DNA of 64,000 nt from Pelagibacterales bacterium SAG-MED50 (GTDB taxonomy: Bacteria; Pseudomonadota; Alphaproteobacteria; Pelagibacterales; Pelagibacteraceae): the NCBI GenBank assembly GCA_014653385.1, contig JACWER010000005.1, positions 1 through 64,000 of the forward strand, read 5' to 3'. The position numbers were made by a program, and so were the translations under genes. Position 1 is the first letter of the stretch. The number at the start of each line of letters is the position of its first letter. Positions 54,765 to 64,000 of this stretch are shown piece after piece. The notes below the pieces were generated by a model. The model did not search any database, was not told the DNA's origin, and saw nothing but the letters and a program-made list of their open reading frames with translations.

Positions 54765-55352
54765 CTACTTAGGTTCGATACCCATTTCTTTCATATCTTG
54801 ATATCTATCACCAGTTCTTGCATGAGCTCTTCCACTTGAAGCTCCGCCAATAGCTATAACAATTTCATCATCGAATGGAGCATCATGTATCGTAAATTCG
54901 TGAGTTAAATAATATGGTCGTAAGCCCGAGTCCGTTTTGTGCATCATTGGAATTGAAATTTTAGATCCAGCAGGACTTCTGGTATTTGTAAAACTTAAAT
55001 AAGAAGTTCCACCAACAGCATCTCTAAATTTATTACCAAATCTTAATGTATGTATAAAAGCTGAAGCATGTTCTATCTCTCCATTTAAACCAACCACTCC
55101 AGCTTTACCGTATGCTAATATTTTTTCTGGAGATCCAATTTCTTTAATTAGTTCCGGTACCAATAAATCACCGAGCTTGGGTGCTAAATCTAAAATTATA
55201 GGTCTTAAGTCTTCAACAAAACCTTGTCCATGCCATGGATTTTTAAAAACAGCAGCAACTGAAACTAATAAAACTGGTTCTTTTGCTTTTTTGCCACCTT
55301 CAATGAAAGTTTTATCAACAAATTTAGTAAATTTTCTTAAATTGATATCCAT
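54765..55352 (-). CDS. Amino acid synthesis family protein (DUF1185)
   Basis: NPWHGQGFVEDLRPIILDLAPKLGDLLVPELI...GKAGVVGLNGEIEHASAFIHTLRFGNKFRDAV. Confidence 0.85.
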   Translation of the reverse strand: MDINLRKFTKFVDKTFIEGGKKAKEPVLLVSVAAVFKNPWHGQGFVEDLRPIILDLAPKLGDLLVPELIKEIGSPEKILAYGKAGVVGLNGEIEHASAFIHTLRFGNKFRDAVGGTSYLSFTNTRSPAGSKISIPMMHKTDSGLRPYYLTHEFTIHDAPFDDEIVIAIGGASSGRAHARTGDRYQDMKEMGIEPK

Positions 55353-55358
55353 AATTTT

Positions 55359-55988
55359 TTATTTAGTTACTTGAGCTAACACCAACCAAGCATTTACCCC
55401 TTTGCTTGCAATATAATTTGATTTAAAGAATTCAATTATTTTCCAAGAATTCTTATCTTCTAATTCTTTGATCTTTTTGTCAAATCCATATTCTTCATAA
55501 ATACCAATATTAATTGTAAAACAAATTAATGATCCAGTTTTACAAATTCTTACCATTTCATCTAAAGCAGGTGGATTAACATGACCAAATGTAAAAGTAC
55601 CTACACAAGTTATCCCATCATAAACATTATCTTTTATATCAACTCTTTTATTTAGATCGATTTTAATTAAGTTTTGATAAATATTCTCTGGCACTAAATC
55701 TAACATTTTTTGTGAAAAATCAGCTCCATCAAAGTTTTTGAAACCATTTTTTTTAAGCTCAACACCTACTAGACCTGTGCCACAACCAGCATCTAAAATT
55801 TTTATATTTTTGTTGGTAATATGTTTTGCAAAAAGGTCTACAGTTTCTTGAGGTCCAGAATATTTCCAATCCACCATGTCTTTGTCATATTTATTTTCAA
55901 CAGTCCATTCGTCATAATAATCTTCAACTTCCTTACCTGCTTTTAATTTATAAATTGGAATTTTATTACCAATATCTTTTTGTGACAT
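55359..55988 (-). CDS. Class I SAM-dependent methyltransferase
   Basis: IKILDAGCGTGLVGVELKKNGFKNFDGADFSQKMLDL. Confidence 0.9.
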   Translation of the reverse strand: MSQKDIGNKIPIYKLKAGKEVEDYYDEWTVENKYDKDMVDWKYSGPQETVDLFAKHITNKNIKILDAGCGTGLVGVELKKNGFKNFDGADFSQKMLDLVPENIYQNLIKIDLNKRVDIKDNVYDGITCVGTFTFGHVNPPALDEMVRICKTGSLICFTINIGIYEEYGFDKKIKELEDKNSWKIIEFFKSNYIASKGVNAWLVLAQVTK

Positions 55989-57689
55989 TTATTTTTGCCT
56001 ATGTTTAAAACTATCTCTTCTAAAACTATATAATGCACTAGGATCCACATCAACATCAACTACTGCAGGTTTATTACATTTAACTGCTGCTCTAACAGCC
56101 TCATTTATTTGAGAAATTTTTTTAACTTTAAAACCTTTTGCACCATATAGTTCCGCAACTTTGTCAAATGAAGGGCTAGTAATATCTGCACCTAAATATC
56201 TTTTTCCAAAAAAGTCTTTTTGGTAAGCTTTTTCTGCTCCCCAACTTTGATTATTCATCACAATAGTTGTTGTATTTATCCCATATTCAACTGCAGTGCT
56301 TAATTCAGATATGGTCATACCAAAACCACCATCACCCATTAAACTGACAACAGTTTTTTTAGGTTTTGCAATTTTAACACCAAGACCGCACGCAAATGAA
56401 AAGCCCACCAATCCAAAGTCTAAAGGTGTAAATAATGAAGGTGGATTATAATATTCTAAAGCATCTGTTGCTTGTAAACATAGTGTTCCTGCATCTAGAG
56501 TAATAGCAGTATCATTTGGTAAAGCTTTTCTTAATTGTTTAAATAACCCTTTTGGCTGAATTGGAAAATTTTTTCCAAGATTATCTTTATCTCTGTTAGT
56601 TAAATAATTTTTTCTTTCTTTAAGATATGAGTTTGTCCAACTTTTTATATCTAATTTAATTTTCTGTTTTTTAATTTCATTATATATTTGATTTGTGGCT
56701 GTTGCTGCATCAGCATTAATTCCAACAAATATTGGAAAATATTTTCCAAGCATCTTTTTTTCTATTTCAATTTGAATTATTTTTGCTTTTTTATTTATGT
56801 TATCGTATGAGTAAAAAGTAGAGTTAAAACCTAGTCTAGTCCCAATTGCCAAGATAACATCTGCTTCTTTAACAAGTCTTGATGCAACAGGATTTCCACG
56901 TGGCCCCATCTGTCCAGCGTTTAGTTTATGATTAAACGGAATGGCATCACCGTGACCAGCTGCTGTAACAATTGGTGTATTTAATAATTCAGCAAGTTTG
57001 ATTACTTCCTTATATTTGGCAGTATATTTAATTCCACCACCAGCAATTATTACAAATTGACTAGCTTGATTTATAATTTTTGCTGCTTTTTTTATTTTCT
57101 CATTGTTACCTTTAAGACTGCTCTCACTTTCAAATGAGGGTTTATTAGTATTGATTTTATAGCTATTTGTTGCTGCTAGAATATTTCTTGGTAGATTAAC
57201 GCAAACTGGACCTCTTCGTGGTTTCATTGCTAAGTTAAAAGCACCACTAATTACATCTGGTATTGTCTTTGGATTTTTAACAGTCCACGTTTTTTTAGTA
57301 ATAGGTGTAAATAAAGATTGCTGATCAAGACCCTGAAAAGCATCTTCCATTTTATCTTTGGTAGAATAAGAACCAGCTAAAGCAATTACTGGTGAAAAAG
57401 CAGCTTTTGCTTGAGCAACACCAGTTACTAAGTTAGTAGCACCAGGACCATTTTGTCCAGCAATGATCACTCCAGGTTTATTGGATGCCCTCGCGTAACC
57501 ATCAGCCATATGAGTACCTGTTCTTTCATCTCTTACTCCAATGAATTTAATGTTTTTTTCATGATAAAGAGCATCAAACATTTCCATTGTAGCTGAACCG
57601 ATAAGACCAAAGACATTGTCAACTTTTTCCTTCTTTAATGATTGAACGGCAGCTTCACCACCGGTCACTTTCCTATGGAGTTTGATCAC
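55989..57689 (-). CDS. Thiamine pyrophosphate-dependent enzyme (acetolactate synthase/sulfoacetaldehyde acetyltransferase-like superfamily)
   Basis: GGEAAVQSLKKEKVDNVFGLIGSATMEMFDAL, GQNGPGATNLVTGVAQA, VNLPRN, TPP site GDGGFGMTISELSTAVEYGINTTTIVMNN. Confidence 0.93.
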   Translation of the reverse strand: MIKLHRKVTGGEAAVQSLKKEKVDNVFGLIGSATMEMFDALYHEKNIKFIGVRDERTGTHMADGYARASNKPGVIIAGQNGPGATNLVTGVAQAKAAFSPVIALAGSYSTKDKMEDAFQGLDQQSLFTPITKKTWTVKNPKTIPDVISGAFNLAMKPRRGPVCVNLPRNILAATNSYKINTNKPSFESESSLKGNNEKIKKAAKIINQASQFVIIAGGGIKYTAKYKEVIKLAELLNTPIVTAAGHGDAIPFNHKLNAGQMGPRGNPVASRLVKEADVILAIGTRLGFNSTFYSYDNINKKAKIIQIEIEKKMLGKYFPIFVGINADAATATNQIYNEIKKQKIKLDIKSWTNSYLKERKNYLTNRDKDNLGKNFPIQPKGLFKQLRKALPNDTAITLDAGTLCLQATDALEYYNPPSLFTPLDFGLVGFSFACGLGVKIAKPKKTVVSLMGDGGFGMTISELSTAVEYGINTTTIVMNNQSWGAEKAYQKDFFGKRYLGADITSPSFDKVAELYGAKGFKVKKISQINEAVRAAVKCNKPAVVDVDVDPSALYSFRRDSFKHRQK

Positions 57690-58855
57690 GAAACTTTTTT
57701 GACTTCAGTATCAACATCATCTTTAAAGTGAGGCATTACTTTTTCTGTAAAAAGTTTTATACTTTTCATACAATCTTGATGTTTAATACCAGGAAAATTT
57801 GACCAAACTTGTAAATTTTGTAAGTTTAATTCAGATTTTAGTTCATGAATTTTATCAATTACATATTCTGGAGTTCCAAATAGCATATTTCTTTTATGTA
57901 AAAAATCATAGCTAAGTAAATCTAACTTTCCTTTAGTAACAGGTAATTCTTCACCTGGATCCATATGATTTCCTAGACCTCTCCAATGACACACCCATCT
58001 CATGTAATTTACCATATGCTCACCAGCTTTTTCTTTTGCTTCTTCCATAGTGTCAGCAACAAACATATCTCTTACCAAAGAAATACCTTCACCCATTGGC
58101 ACATTTCTTTTTTCTGCTTCTGATTTTGCATTTTTGAAAGCTTCAAATTTAATTTTTAATGCTTTAACTGTTGGTATCCACATAATTATATTTAAGCCTT
58201 GTTGTGCTGCCCATTCAATAGATCGAATACCATCTACAACTTGATGAATAGGTGGACAAGGTTGTTGATAAGGTTTTGGAAGAACACTTATGTTTTCCAT
58301 GATGTTAGTTTCAAGATTTACTAAATCTTTGTTAGGTGGACTCATATCGTGCTGCCAGACATAATCAGGTGCTGGATAAGTATAAAATTCACCTTTGTGA
58401 TTAAAAAATTTTTCTTTCCAAGCTTTTTTTAAAATTGTTAAAGTTTCTTCAAATAGTCTAAAGTTTTTAGCTTGATCTTTCATGTCGGCTTCTTTATTTA
58501 AATTTATAGCCTCTCTTCCATAAATCCCTCTGCCAATTCCAATTTCAACTCTACCCTTTGATAATTGGTCTAATAAAGCAATATCTTCAGCCATTCTAAT
58601 TGGATTATGAAATGTGATTACATTACAAGCCTGACCAATTCTAATTTGATTAGTTCTTGCTGCAGCATCAACTCCCATCATTAATGGATTAGTCAAAGAC
58701 TCCATTCCTTCATGGTTAAAATGATGCTCTGTGTACCAAATAGAATTCCATTTATTTTGATCACAATATTCTGTGATCTCTCTAGTTTCGTCTAATAGTT
58801 CGTGATATGGCTTGTGAGTCCAATTAGTAGTATTACAAAAGTATCCAAATTTCAT
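57686..58855 (-). CDS. LLM-class flavin-dependent oxidoreductase (luciferase-like monooxygenase)
   Basis: WYTEHHFNHEGMESLTNPLMMGVDAAARTNQIRIGQACNVITFHNPIRMAEDIALLDQLSKGRVEIGIGRG; strong SD AAGGAGGAAGC before ATG. Confidence 0.95.
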   Translation of the reverse strand: MKFGYFCNTTNWTHKPYHELLDETREITEYCDQNKWNSIWYTEHHFNHEGMESLTNPLMMGVDAAARTNQIRIGQACNVITFHNPIRMAEDIALLDQLSKGRVEIGIGRGIYGREAINLNKEADMKDQAKNFRLFEETLTILKKAWKEKFFNHKGEFYTYPAPDYVWQHDMSPPNKDLVNLETNIMENISVLPKPYQQPCPPIHQVVDGIRSIEWAAQQGLNIIMWIPTVKALKIKFEAFKNAKSEAEKRNVPMGEGISLVRDMFVADTMEEAKEKAGEHMVNYMRWVCHWRGLGNHMDPGEELPVTKGKLDLLSYDFLHKRNMLFGTPEYVIDKIHELKSELNLQNLQVWSNFPGIKHQDCMKSIKLFTEKVMPHFKDDVDTEVKKVS

Positions 58856-58962
58856 GCTTCCTCCTTTAAACTTTCTAATTTAAAAAAAGACGATCGATCC
58901 CACTTTCGTATTGGATTTAACGATGAGTTATGTATCGCTTTAATAAATTAATATTATTGATC

Positions 58963-59931
58963 TTAACGTTGATATTCAACAAATTTCTTTAAAGATTTTT
59001 TTAAAAATTTCTCAAAAAATATACCTTTATTCTTAATATTTAAGCCTTCATCTAAAAATGAAGGAGACATCTTAAAATCATAAGATGGTTCAAAAAAGAA
59101 AGGAACTGACATTCTTTTTGTTTTGTTCCATAACACTCTATGGTTGGTTGCTTTAAATTTGCCATTACTCAAGTATTCTAAAGCTAAACCAGTATTTACA
59201 ATGAGTGCTTTTTTATTAAATGGAACATCATACCATTTTTTATTTTTTCTGTTTTGAACTTGTAGCCCACCTTTTTTATTTTGGTAGAGGACAGTAAAAA
59301 CTCCACTATCAACATGTGTTTCACAACCAAGGGCTACACCATCTTGCTTTGAAATTTCTACTGGTTTTTTTTGATTTGGATAATAATTAAATCTTAAAGT
59401 ACTTAGGGTTTTAATTCTTGAAAAAGCTTGATTGCTAATATTTTCATTTTTTTTATAAAGTTTAATTATACTTTTAAATAATATTTCACTTATAGAAAAA
59501 ATTTCGTCAAAGTAATTTGATAAACTGTTAATAGATGATTTGCTTAGAGATTTGTTAAGATTTAAATATTCAATATATGGAGATTTATGTTTCTTTGAAT
59601 TCTTTTTAGTTATTTTAAGATCTCCAATATCCAAACCTTCTTTACCATTGACGCTATTAGGAAAGTAGCCTCTATAAATATTTTTATTTTTTTTATTCCA
59701 TTTTTTTGGCGCTAACTTTTTTTTATTTTTTTCTGAAGAGTTAAAAAATTTATCTCCTATTTTACAAATATTTTCTATTTTTTTAATGCTTATTTCATGT
59801 CCAGTAATTTGAAAGAAACCTATCTCAACACAGGCTTTTTCAATTTTTTTTACTGTATTACTTGCAGATCTAGAATTGAAATTTGATTTAAGTAATGAAG
59901 AAATATTTATAGTTGGAATATAGTTTTTCAT
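58963..59931 (-). CDS. Isopenicillin N synthase-family 2OG-Fe(II) dioxygenase
   Basis: IPTINISSLL, GFFQITGHEI, ETHVDSGVFTVLYQNKKGGLQVQNRKNKKWYDVPFNKKALIVNTGLALEYLSNGKFKATNHRVLW. Confidence 0.93.
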   Translation of the reverse strand: MKNYIPTINISSLLKSNFNSRSASNTVKKIEKACVEIGFFQITGHEISIKKIENICKIGDKFFNSSEKNKKKLAPKKWNKKNKNIYRGYFPNSVNGKEGLDIGDLKITKKNSKKHKSPYIEYLNLNKSLSKSSINSLSNYFDEIFSISEILFKSIIKLYKKNENISNQAFSRIKTLSTLRFNYYPNQKKPVEISKQDGVALGCETHVDSGVFTVLYQNKKGGLQVQNRKNKKWYDVPFNKKALIVNTGLALEYLSNGKFKATNHRVLWNKTKRMSVPFFFEPSYDFKMSPSFLDEGLNIKNKGIFFEKFLKKSLKKFVEYQR

Positions 59932-60881
59932 TATCTATTTGGAGTATCGGTCACAATCATTTGATCTTTCACTTTTTCTCTTAAGTAAATATAAATTCCT
60001 GCACCTATAATTATTGAAACACCAAAGAAAGTTCTTGTTGTGGGAATATTATCAAATAGCACATAGCCAATAATTATTGACCAAATTATCAAAGAATATT
60101 CATACAATGAAATAACAGAAGGAGACGCTATACTGTATGCATTAAATACACAAAAAAATGCCAGTGCCCCAATAAATCCCATTAAAATAATAATTGGCCA
60201 TGCATAAGTCGGATTTGAAAACCATTCTCTAAAAATAAATTGAAATGTTGGGTCAGCTGAAGTGTTAAACTGACCGTCGCCAGTGAAAATAAAGAATAAA
60301 ATACTTATTATAGTTGCACCAAAGTACAAGTGCAGCATCTGTGTATAAGAATTATCTTTATCAGAAGTGTATTTTGTAATTGTCATTGATATTGAATAGC
60401 ATAACGCACAAGCAATAGGTGCTAACTTCTTATAATCAAATTCATTAAAATCTGGATTTAAAACGATAAATACACCAATAAAACCTGCAGAGATTGCTAG
60501 CCATCTTCTAATTCCAACTTTTTCTTTTAAAAAGATTATTGCTAAAATTGAAACAAAAAAAGGGCTAGAGAAAAATAGAGCGTTTGCCATTGCAAGGGAC
60601 ATATATGTTAAAGAAATATAAAAAAAACTAAAACCAAAGAAAAAACATATAATTCTTAAAGTTGTTAAAAAAGGGTAATGAGTTTTAAAATCAATCCTCT
60701 GTTTTGTAAATTTCATATAACAAAACAAAAAAAAAGCTGCAGTTAATGTTCTTCCTAAATACAATTCATACAAAGCAGTGTCTTCGTAAATAAATTTAAT
60801 TAAGGCATCTTGAATTGAAAAAACAACCATTCCAATTAAAATAAAAAGAATACCTTTAGTATTATTCTGTGAAGTTCTCAT
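59931..60881 (-). CDS. EamA/DMT-family transporter
   Basis: About 10 TM; GILFILIGMVVFSIQDALIKFIYEDT. Confidence 0.88.
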   Translation of the reverse strand: MRTSQNNTKGILFILIGMVVFSIQDALIKFIYEDTALYELYLGRTLTAAFFLFCYMKFTKQRIDFKTHYPFLTTLRIICFFFGFSFFYISLTYMSLAMANALFFSSPFFVSILAIIFLKEKVGIRRWLAISAGFIGVFIVLNPDFNEFDYKKLAPIACALCYSISMTITKYTSDKDNSYTQMLHLYFGATIISILFFIFTGDGQFNTSADPTFQFIFREWFSNPTYAWPIIILMGFIGALAFFCVFNAYSIASPSVISLYEYSLIIWSIIIGYVLFDNIPTTRTFFGVSIIIGAGIYIYLREKVKDQMIVTDTPNR

Positions 60882-62461
60882 GAATTAAGAATAAAATCAG
60901 AAGCTCTTTCACCAATCATTAGAGTGGGAGCATTTAAATTTCCACTTGTTATTTCAGGCATTACAGATGCATCTGCAACTCTAATATTTTGTAACCCATG
61001 AATTTTTAATTTTTCATCAACAACAGCCATCTCATCTGTACCCATTTTTAGAGTACAAGAAGGATGATACGCAGTTTCTGATTTAGATCTAATATATTCC
61101 TCTATTTCTTCATCAGTTTCAGCATTTTCTCCAGGACCTATTTCTTTACCTGCAAATGGTTGCATAGAAGCTTGACTTAATATTTTTCTTGCAACACGAA
61201 TACATTTAATTGTTTCTTTAAGGTCATAATCATTTTCTAGATAATTAAATTGTATTTTTGGATGATCATAAGGATTTGAACTGTTCAAAGTTACAAAACC
61301 TCTGCTTTTTGGTTGGTTTAAACTAGCATGCAATTGATATCCATGTCGATCAGGATCTACAGTACCATGGTCAATTACAAAAGATGGAAAAAAATGGAAT
61401 TGAATATTTGGATATTCTTTATCTTCTGAAGATTTACAAAATCCACCAGCTTCTAAAAATGAAGTTGAGCAGGGTCCAGTTCTATTTAAAAACCATTGAA
61501 TACCAACTCTAACCATATTTATTTTATTAATATACGAGTATAAAGTATCAGATGTTTTGCATTCTTGTTGGATATAGGTTTCAAGATGATCTTGAAGATT
61601 TTTTCCAACACCTTTTAGATCATGGACAACATCAATATTTTTTTCTTTTAAGTGTTCACCAGGCCCAACTCCGGAGACCATAAGTAATTGAGGTGAATTT
61701 ATTGATCCACCACTTAAGATAATTTCTTTGTTTGCATAAATTTTTTTTATCTTATTTTTTATCTTAACTTCAACACCTATGGCTTTTTTTCCATCAAAAA
61801 TTATTTTTTCAACAAAAGACTCACTAAAAACTTTTAAATTAGGTTTTTTTCTTACAGGATTTAGATAATATTTTGATGCACTTGCCCTTTCTCCTTTATG
61901 AATAGTAACATCATACATACCAAAACCTTCCTGATCTTTGCCATTCATATCTTCATTTATTTTATGACCAGCTTCTTGAGCTGAATTTAAAAAAGCTTTA
62001 AATAAAGGGTTTTTATTTTTAGATTGATTGATTGGTAGAATACCACTTCCACCTCTATATTCATTTTCACCCCCAGACCAAGTTTCAATTTTTTTAAAAA
62101 AAGGTAGCACCTTTTCGTAACTCCAATCTTTAAGTCCAAATGAAGCCCATCTTTGATAATCATTTTTATTTCCTCTAACATAAACCATTCCATTATGTGC
62201 TGAGCAACCACCAATCATTTTACCCCTAGGACAATAAATTTTTCTGTTATTTAGATGAGGTTCAGGTTCTGAATAATATTTATAATTATATTTTGGATCA
62301 TGCATTGTATAAAGTAGTGCAAGAGGCATGTTTACTTTCCAGATATCACTGTTCTTACCTGCCTCAAAAATTGCAACATTATTTTTTGGATCTTCTGATA
62401 ATCTATTAGCTAATACACACCCAGCAGTACCAGCACCAATTATTAAATAATCAAATTTCAT
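60878..62461 (-). CDS. GMC family oxidoreductase (choline dehydrogenase-like)
   Basis: FDYLIIGAGTAGCVLANRLSEDP; GGCSAHNGMVYVRGNKNDY; SGGSINSPQLLMVSGVGP; YHPSCTLKMG. Confidence 0.95.
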   Translation of the reverse strand: MKFDYLIIGAGTAGCVLANRLSEDPKNNVAIFEAGKNSDIWKVNMPLALLYTMHDPKYNYKYYSEPEPHLNNRKIYCPRGKMIGGCSAHNGMVYVRGNKNDYQRWASFGLKDWSYEKVLPFFKKIETWSGGENEYRGGSGILPINQSKNKNPLFKAFLNSAQEAGHKINEDMNGKDQEGFGMYDVTIHKGERASASKYYLNPVRKKPNLKVFSESFVEKIIFDGKKAIGVEVKIKNKIKKIYANKEIILSGGSINSPQLLMVSGVGPGEHLKEKNIDVVHDLKGVGKNLQDHLETYIQQECKTSDTLYSYINKINMVRVGIQWFLNRTGPCSTSFLEAGGFCKSSEDKEYPNIQFHFFPSFVIDHGTVDPDRHGYQLHASLNQPKSRGFVTLNSSNPYDHPKIQFNYLENDYDLKETIKCIRVARKILSQASMQPFAGKEIGPGENAETDEEIEEYIRSKSETAYHPSCTLKMGTDEMAVVDEKLKIHGLQNIRVADASVMPEITSGNLNAPTLMIGERASDFILNS

Positions 62462-62506
62462 AATAGTTTAAAATTTATATTAATTTTTTAATAATTTAAA
62501 TTAAAC

Positions 62507-63340
62507 TTATTGAGGATGGTCACCTTCAATAGCAATACGGTCCATTATTCTTTCATACCCTAGACCTCTTCCTGGAAAAAAATCTGCAATAGCATAATGG
62601 ATGACACTTCTGTTGTCCCAGATAGCAACTGTATTTTCTGTCCAACTAAATCTACAAGTTAAATCTAATCTTGCCTGATGTTCAAAAATTTCTTTTAATA
62701 TTTGATCACTTTCTTCTTTTTCCAATCCAATAATTTGTTTTGTATAAGTCCAATTAACATATAAAATTTTCTTACCTGTTTCAGGATGAGTTCTTACTAC
62801 TGGGTGTTCATTAGAATAAGAATCGTAGTTTCTTTTTTCATTGCCTTCCATGTACTTATAATTATCAATAAAAAACTCTGCCCCAAGTGAACTATGAACT
62901 GCTTTTTTGTTTGCTATTTTATTTTGAATTTTAGGATCTAGTGTTTCCCATGCTAATTCCATATTTGAAAAACATGTGTCACCACCTACAGGAGGAATTT
63001 TTACTGATTTCAATATTACAGCTTTAGTAGGCTTAGAATTATAACTTACATCACTATGCCAATTTTCTCCCCATTGGTTTTTTTCTTCTTTACCTTTTAT
63101 AATTCTCACAATTTCTGGATGGTCTTTTAAACCTTTAACATAAGCATGAGTTTCTAGAGGCCCAAATTTTTCAGCAAGTGCAATTTGTTGATTATTTGTT
63201 ATAGGCTGATCTCTAAAAAAAATTACTTTATGTTCCAACAATAAATCATTTATCTTTTTAAAATTTTGATCAGATATATCTGTTAAATCAATTCCTTCAA
63301 TTTCTGCACCTAATGCACCAGATAGTAATTTGACATTCAT
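62507..63340 (-). CDS. TauD/TfdA-family 2OG-Fe(II) dioxygenase
   Basis: VKLLSGALGAEIEGIDLTD; FFRDQPITNNQQIALAEKFGPLETH; HSDVSY; WDNRSVIHYA. Start set at internal Met (63340). Confidence 0.93.
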   Translation of the reverse strand: MNVKLLSGALGAEIEGIDLTDISDQNFKKINDLLLEHKVIFFRDQPITNNQQIALAEKFGPLETHAYVKGLKDHPEIVRIIKGKEEKNQWGENWHSDVSYNSKPTKAVILKSVKIPPVGGDTCFSNMELAWETLDPKIQNKIANKKAVHSSLGAEFFIDNYKYMEGNEKRNYDSYSNEHPVVRTHPETGKKILYVNWTYTKQIIGLEKEESDQILKEIFEHQARLDLTCRFSWTENTVAIWDNRSVIHYAIADFFPGRGLGYERIMDRIAIEGDHPQ

Positions 63341-63391
63341 CAAGGATAATTTATCGGTAGAATTTTGGTTTGTCAAAATGTATAACAAGGA

Positions 63392-63724
63392 ATGACATTG
63401 ACACAAGCTTATCTATTATTAGCAGTCGCAATTGCAGGAGAAATAATTTCTACAGGAACTTTAAAAGCCACAGATGGCTTTACTAAATGGATACCTTCAC
63501 TGATCTGTATTTTAGCTATAGCCATATGCATGTATACGTTATCTCATGCAATGAAAATTCTTCCAATTGGTATAACTTATGCAACATGGTCAGGTGTAGG
63601 AATAGTAGCTTTGTCTTTAATAGGAATTTTTAAATATAAACAAATTCCAAATCTTGCAACTACCATAGGTCTAGTTTTTATAATTATTGGTGTGATAATA
63701 GTAAATACTATGAACGATGCATAA
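63392..63724 (+). CDS. SMR family (EmrE/SugE-like) transporter
   Basis: 110 aa, 4 TM; AYLLLAVAIAGEIISTGTLKATDGFT...YATWSGVGIVALSLIG. Confidence 0.92.
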   Translation: MTLTQAYLLLAVAIAGEIISTGTLKATDGFTKWIPSLICILAIAICMYTLSHAMKILPIGITYATWSGVGIVALSLIGIFKYKQIPNLATTIGLVFIIIGVIIVNTMNDA

Positions 63725-63728
63725 ATAT

Positions 63729-64000
63729 CTATTTTTTTAATTTTGAAGAAAATTTCAAATTATCATTTTTAAAAGTACTATTATTTTTTGAGATAAATTC
63801 ATCCATAATTTTTATTTTTTCATTTTCAAATTCAGCTACTTTTCTTAAATCTAAATTAATATATAAAGCTAAAACCTCAGTTGTTGCAGATAAAACATTT
63901 TTGCTTTTTTCATACATTTCCAATTTATAGTGCAATCTTTTTTTATCATGATCACAATATGAAAGATAAACATCTACATTATCATCTTCTTTGACTTCGT
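63729..64000 (-). CDS. Acyl-CoA thioesterase-like (4HBT) protein, 5' end beyond window
   Basis: Reverse frame open to the window edge: EVKEDDNVDVYLSYCDHDKKRLHYKLEMYEKSKNVLSATTEVLALYINLDLRK. Confidence 0.65.
   Translation of the reverse strand, partial: EVKEDDNVDVYLSYCDHDKKRLHYKLEMYEKSKNVLSATTEVLALYINLDLRKVAEFENEKIKIMDEFISKNNSTFKNDNLKFSSKLKK

Noticed and set aside
63341-63406. 22-codon N-terminal extension of the TauD-like ORF (MCQCHSLLYILTNQNSTDKLSL)
   Set aside because: Family homology begins at MNVKLLSGALGAEIEG; the extension approaches the divergent SMR gene and probably contains the promoter.

Overview
AT-rich, gene-dense alphaproteobacterial chromosome segment whose gene content, spacing and base composition look like the SAR11/Pelagibacterales clade (inference; no search was run). 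Core content: ispB-like (partial), SppA-like peptidase, glyQS, ppdK, ssrA, thyX, mrp, hflKC, htrA, miaA, ilvBHC, a dipeptide-type ABC transporter, leuA, mreBCD-mrdAB. Accessory content: a catabolic cluster at 31.6-37.3 kb, two HAAT/Liv-type ABC transporters with azlCD, a GlaH/CsiD-type oxygenase, and two tightly packed minus-strand catabolic operons at 51.6-63.3 kb. Main points of interest: (1) a small decayed integrative element bounded by an exact 18-bp direct repeat, one copy of which forms the 3' end of a circularly permuted two-piece tmRNA gene; it carries an integrase remnant and one Zn-ribbon methyltransferase. (2) Two genes (SppA-like, DadA-like) disrupted by single-base indels inside poly-A runs. 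(3) A seven-gene operon (LLM monooxygenase, TPP enzyme, methyltransferase, DUF1185, alpha/beta hydrolase, ALDH, EamA) of unknown substrate. (4) A candidate structured RNA directly upstream of a LysE-family gene. No CRISPR arrays, IS elements or rRNA genes were seen, and I recognised no ordinary tRNA genes by eye.
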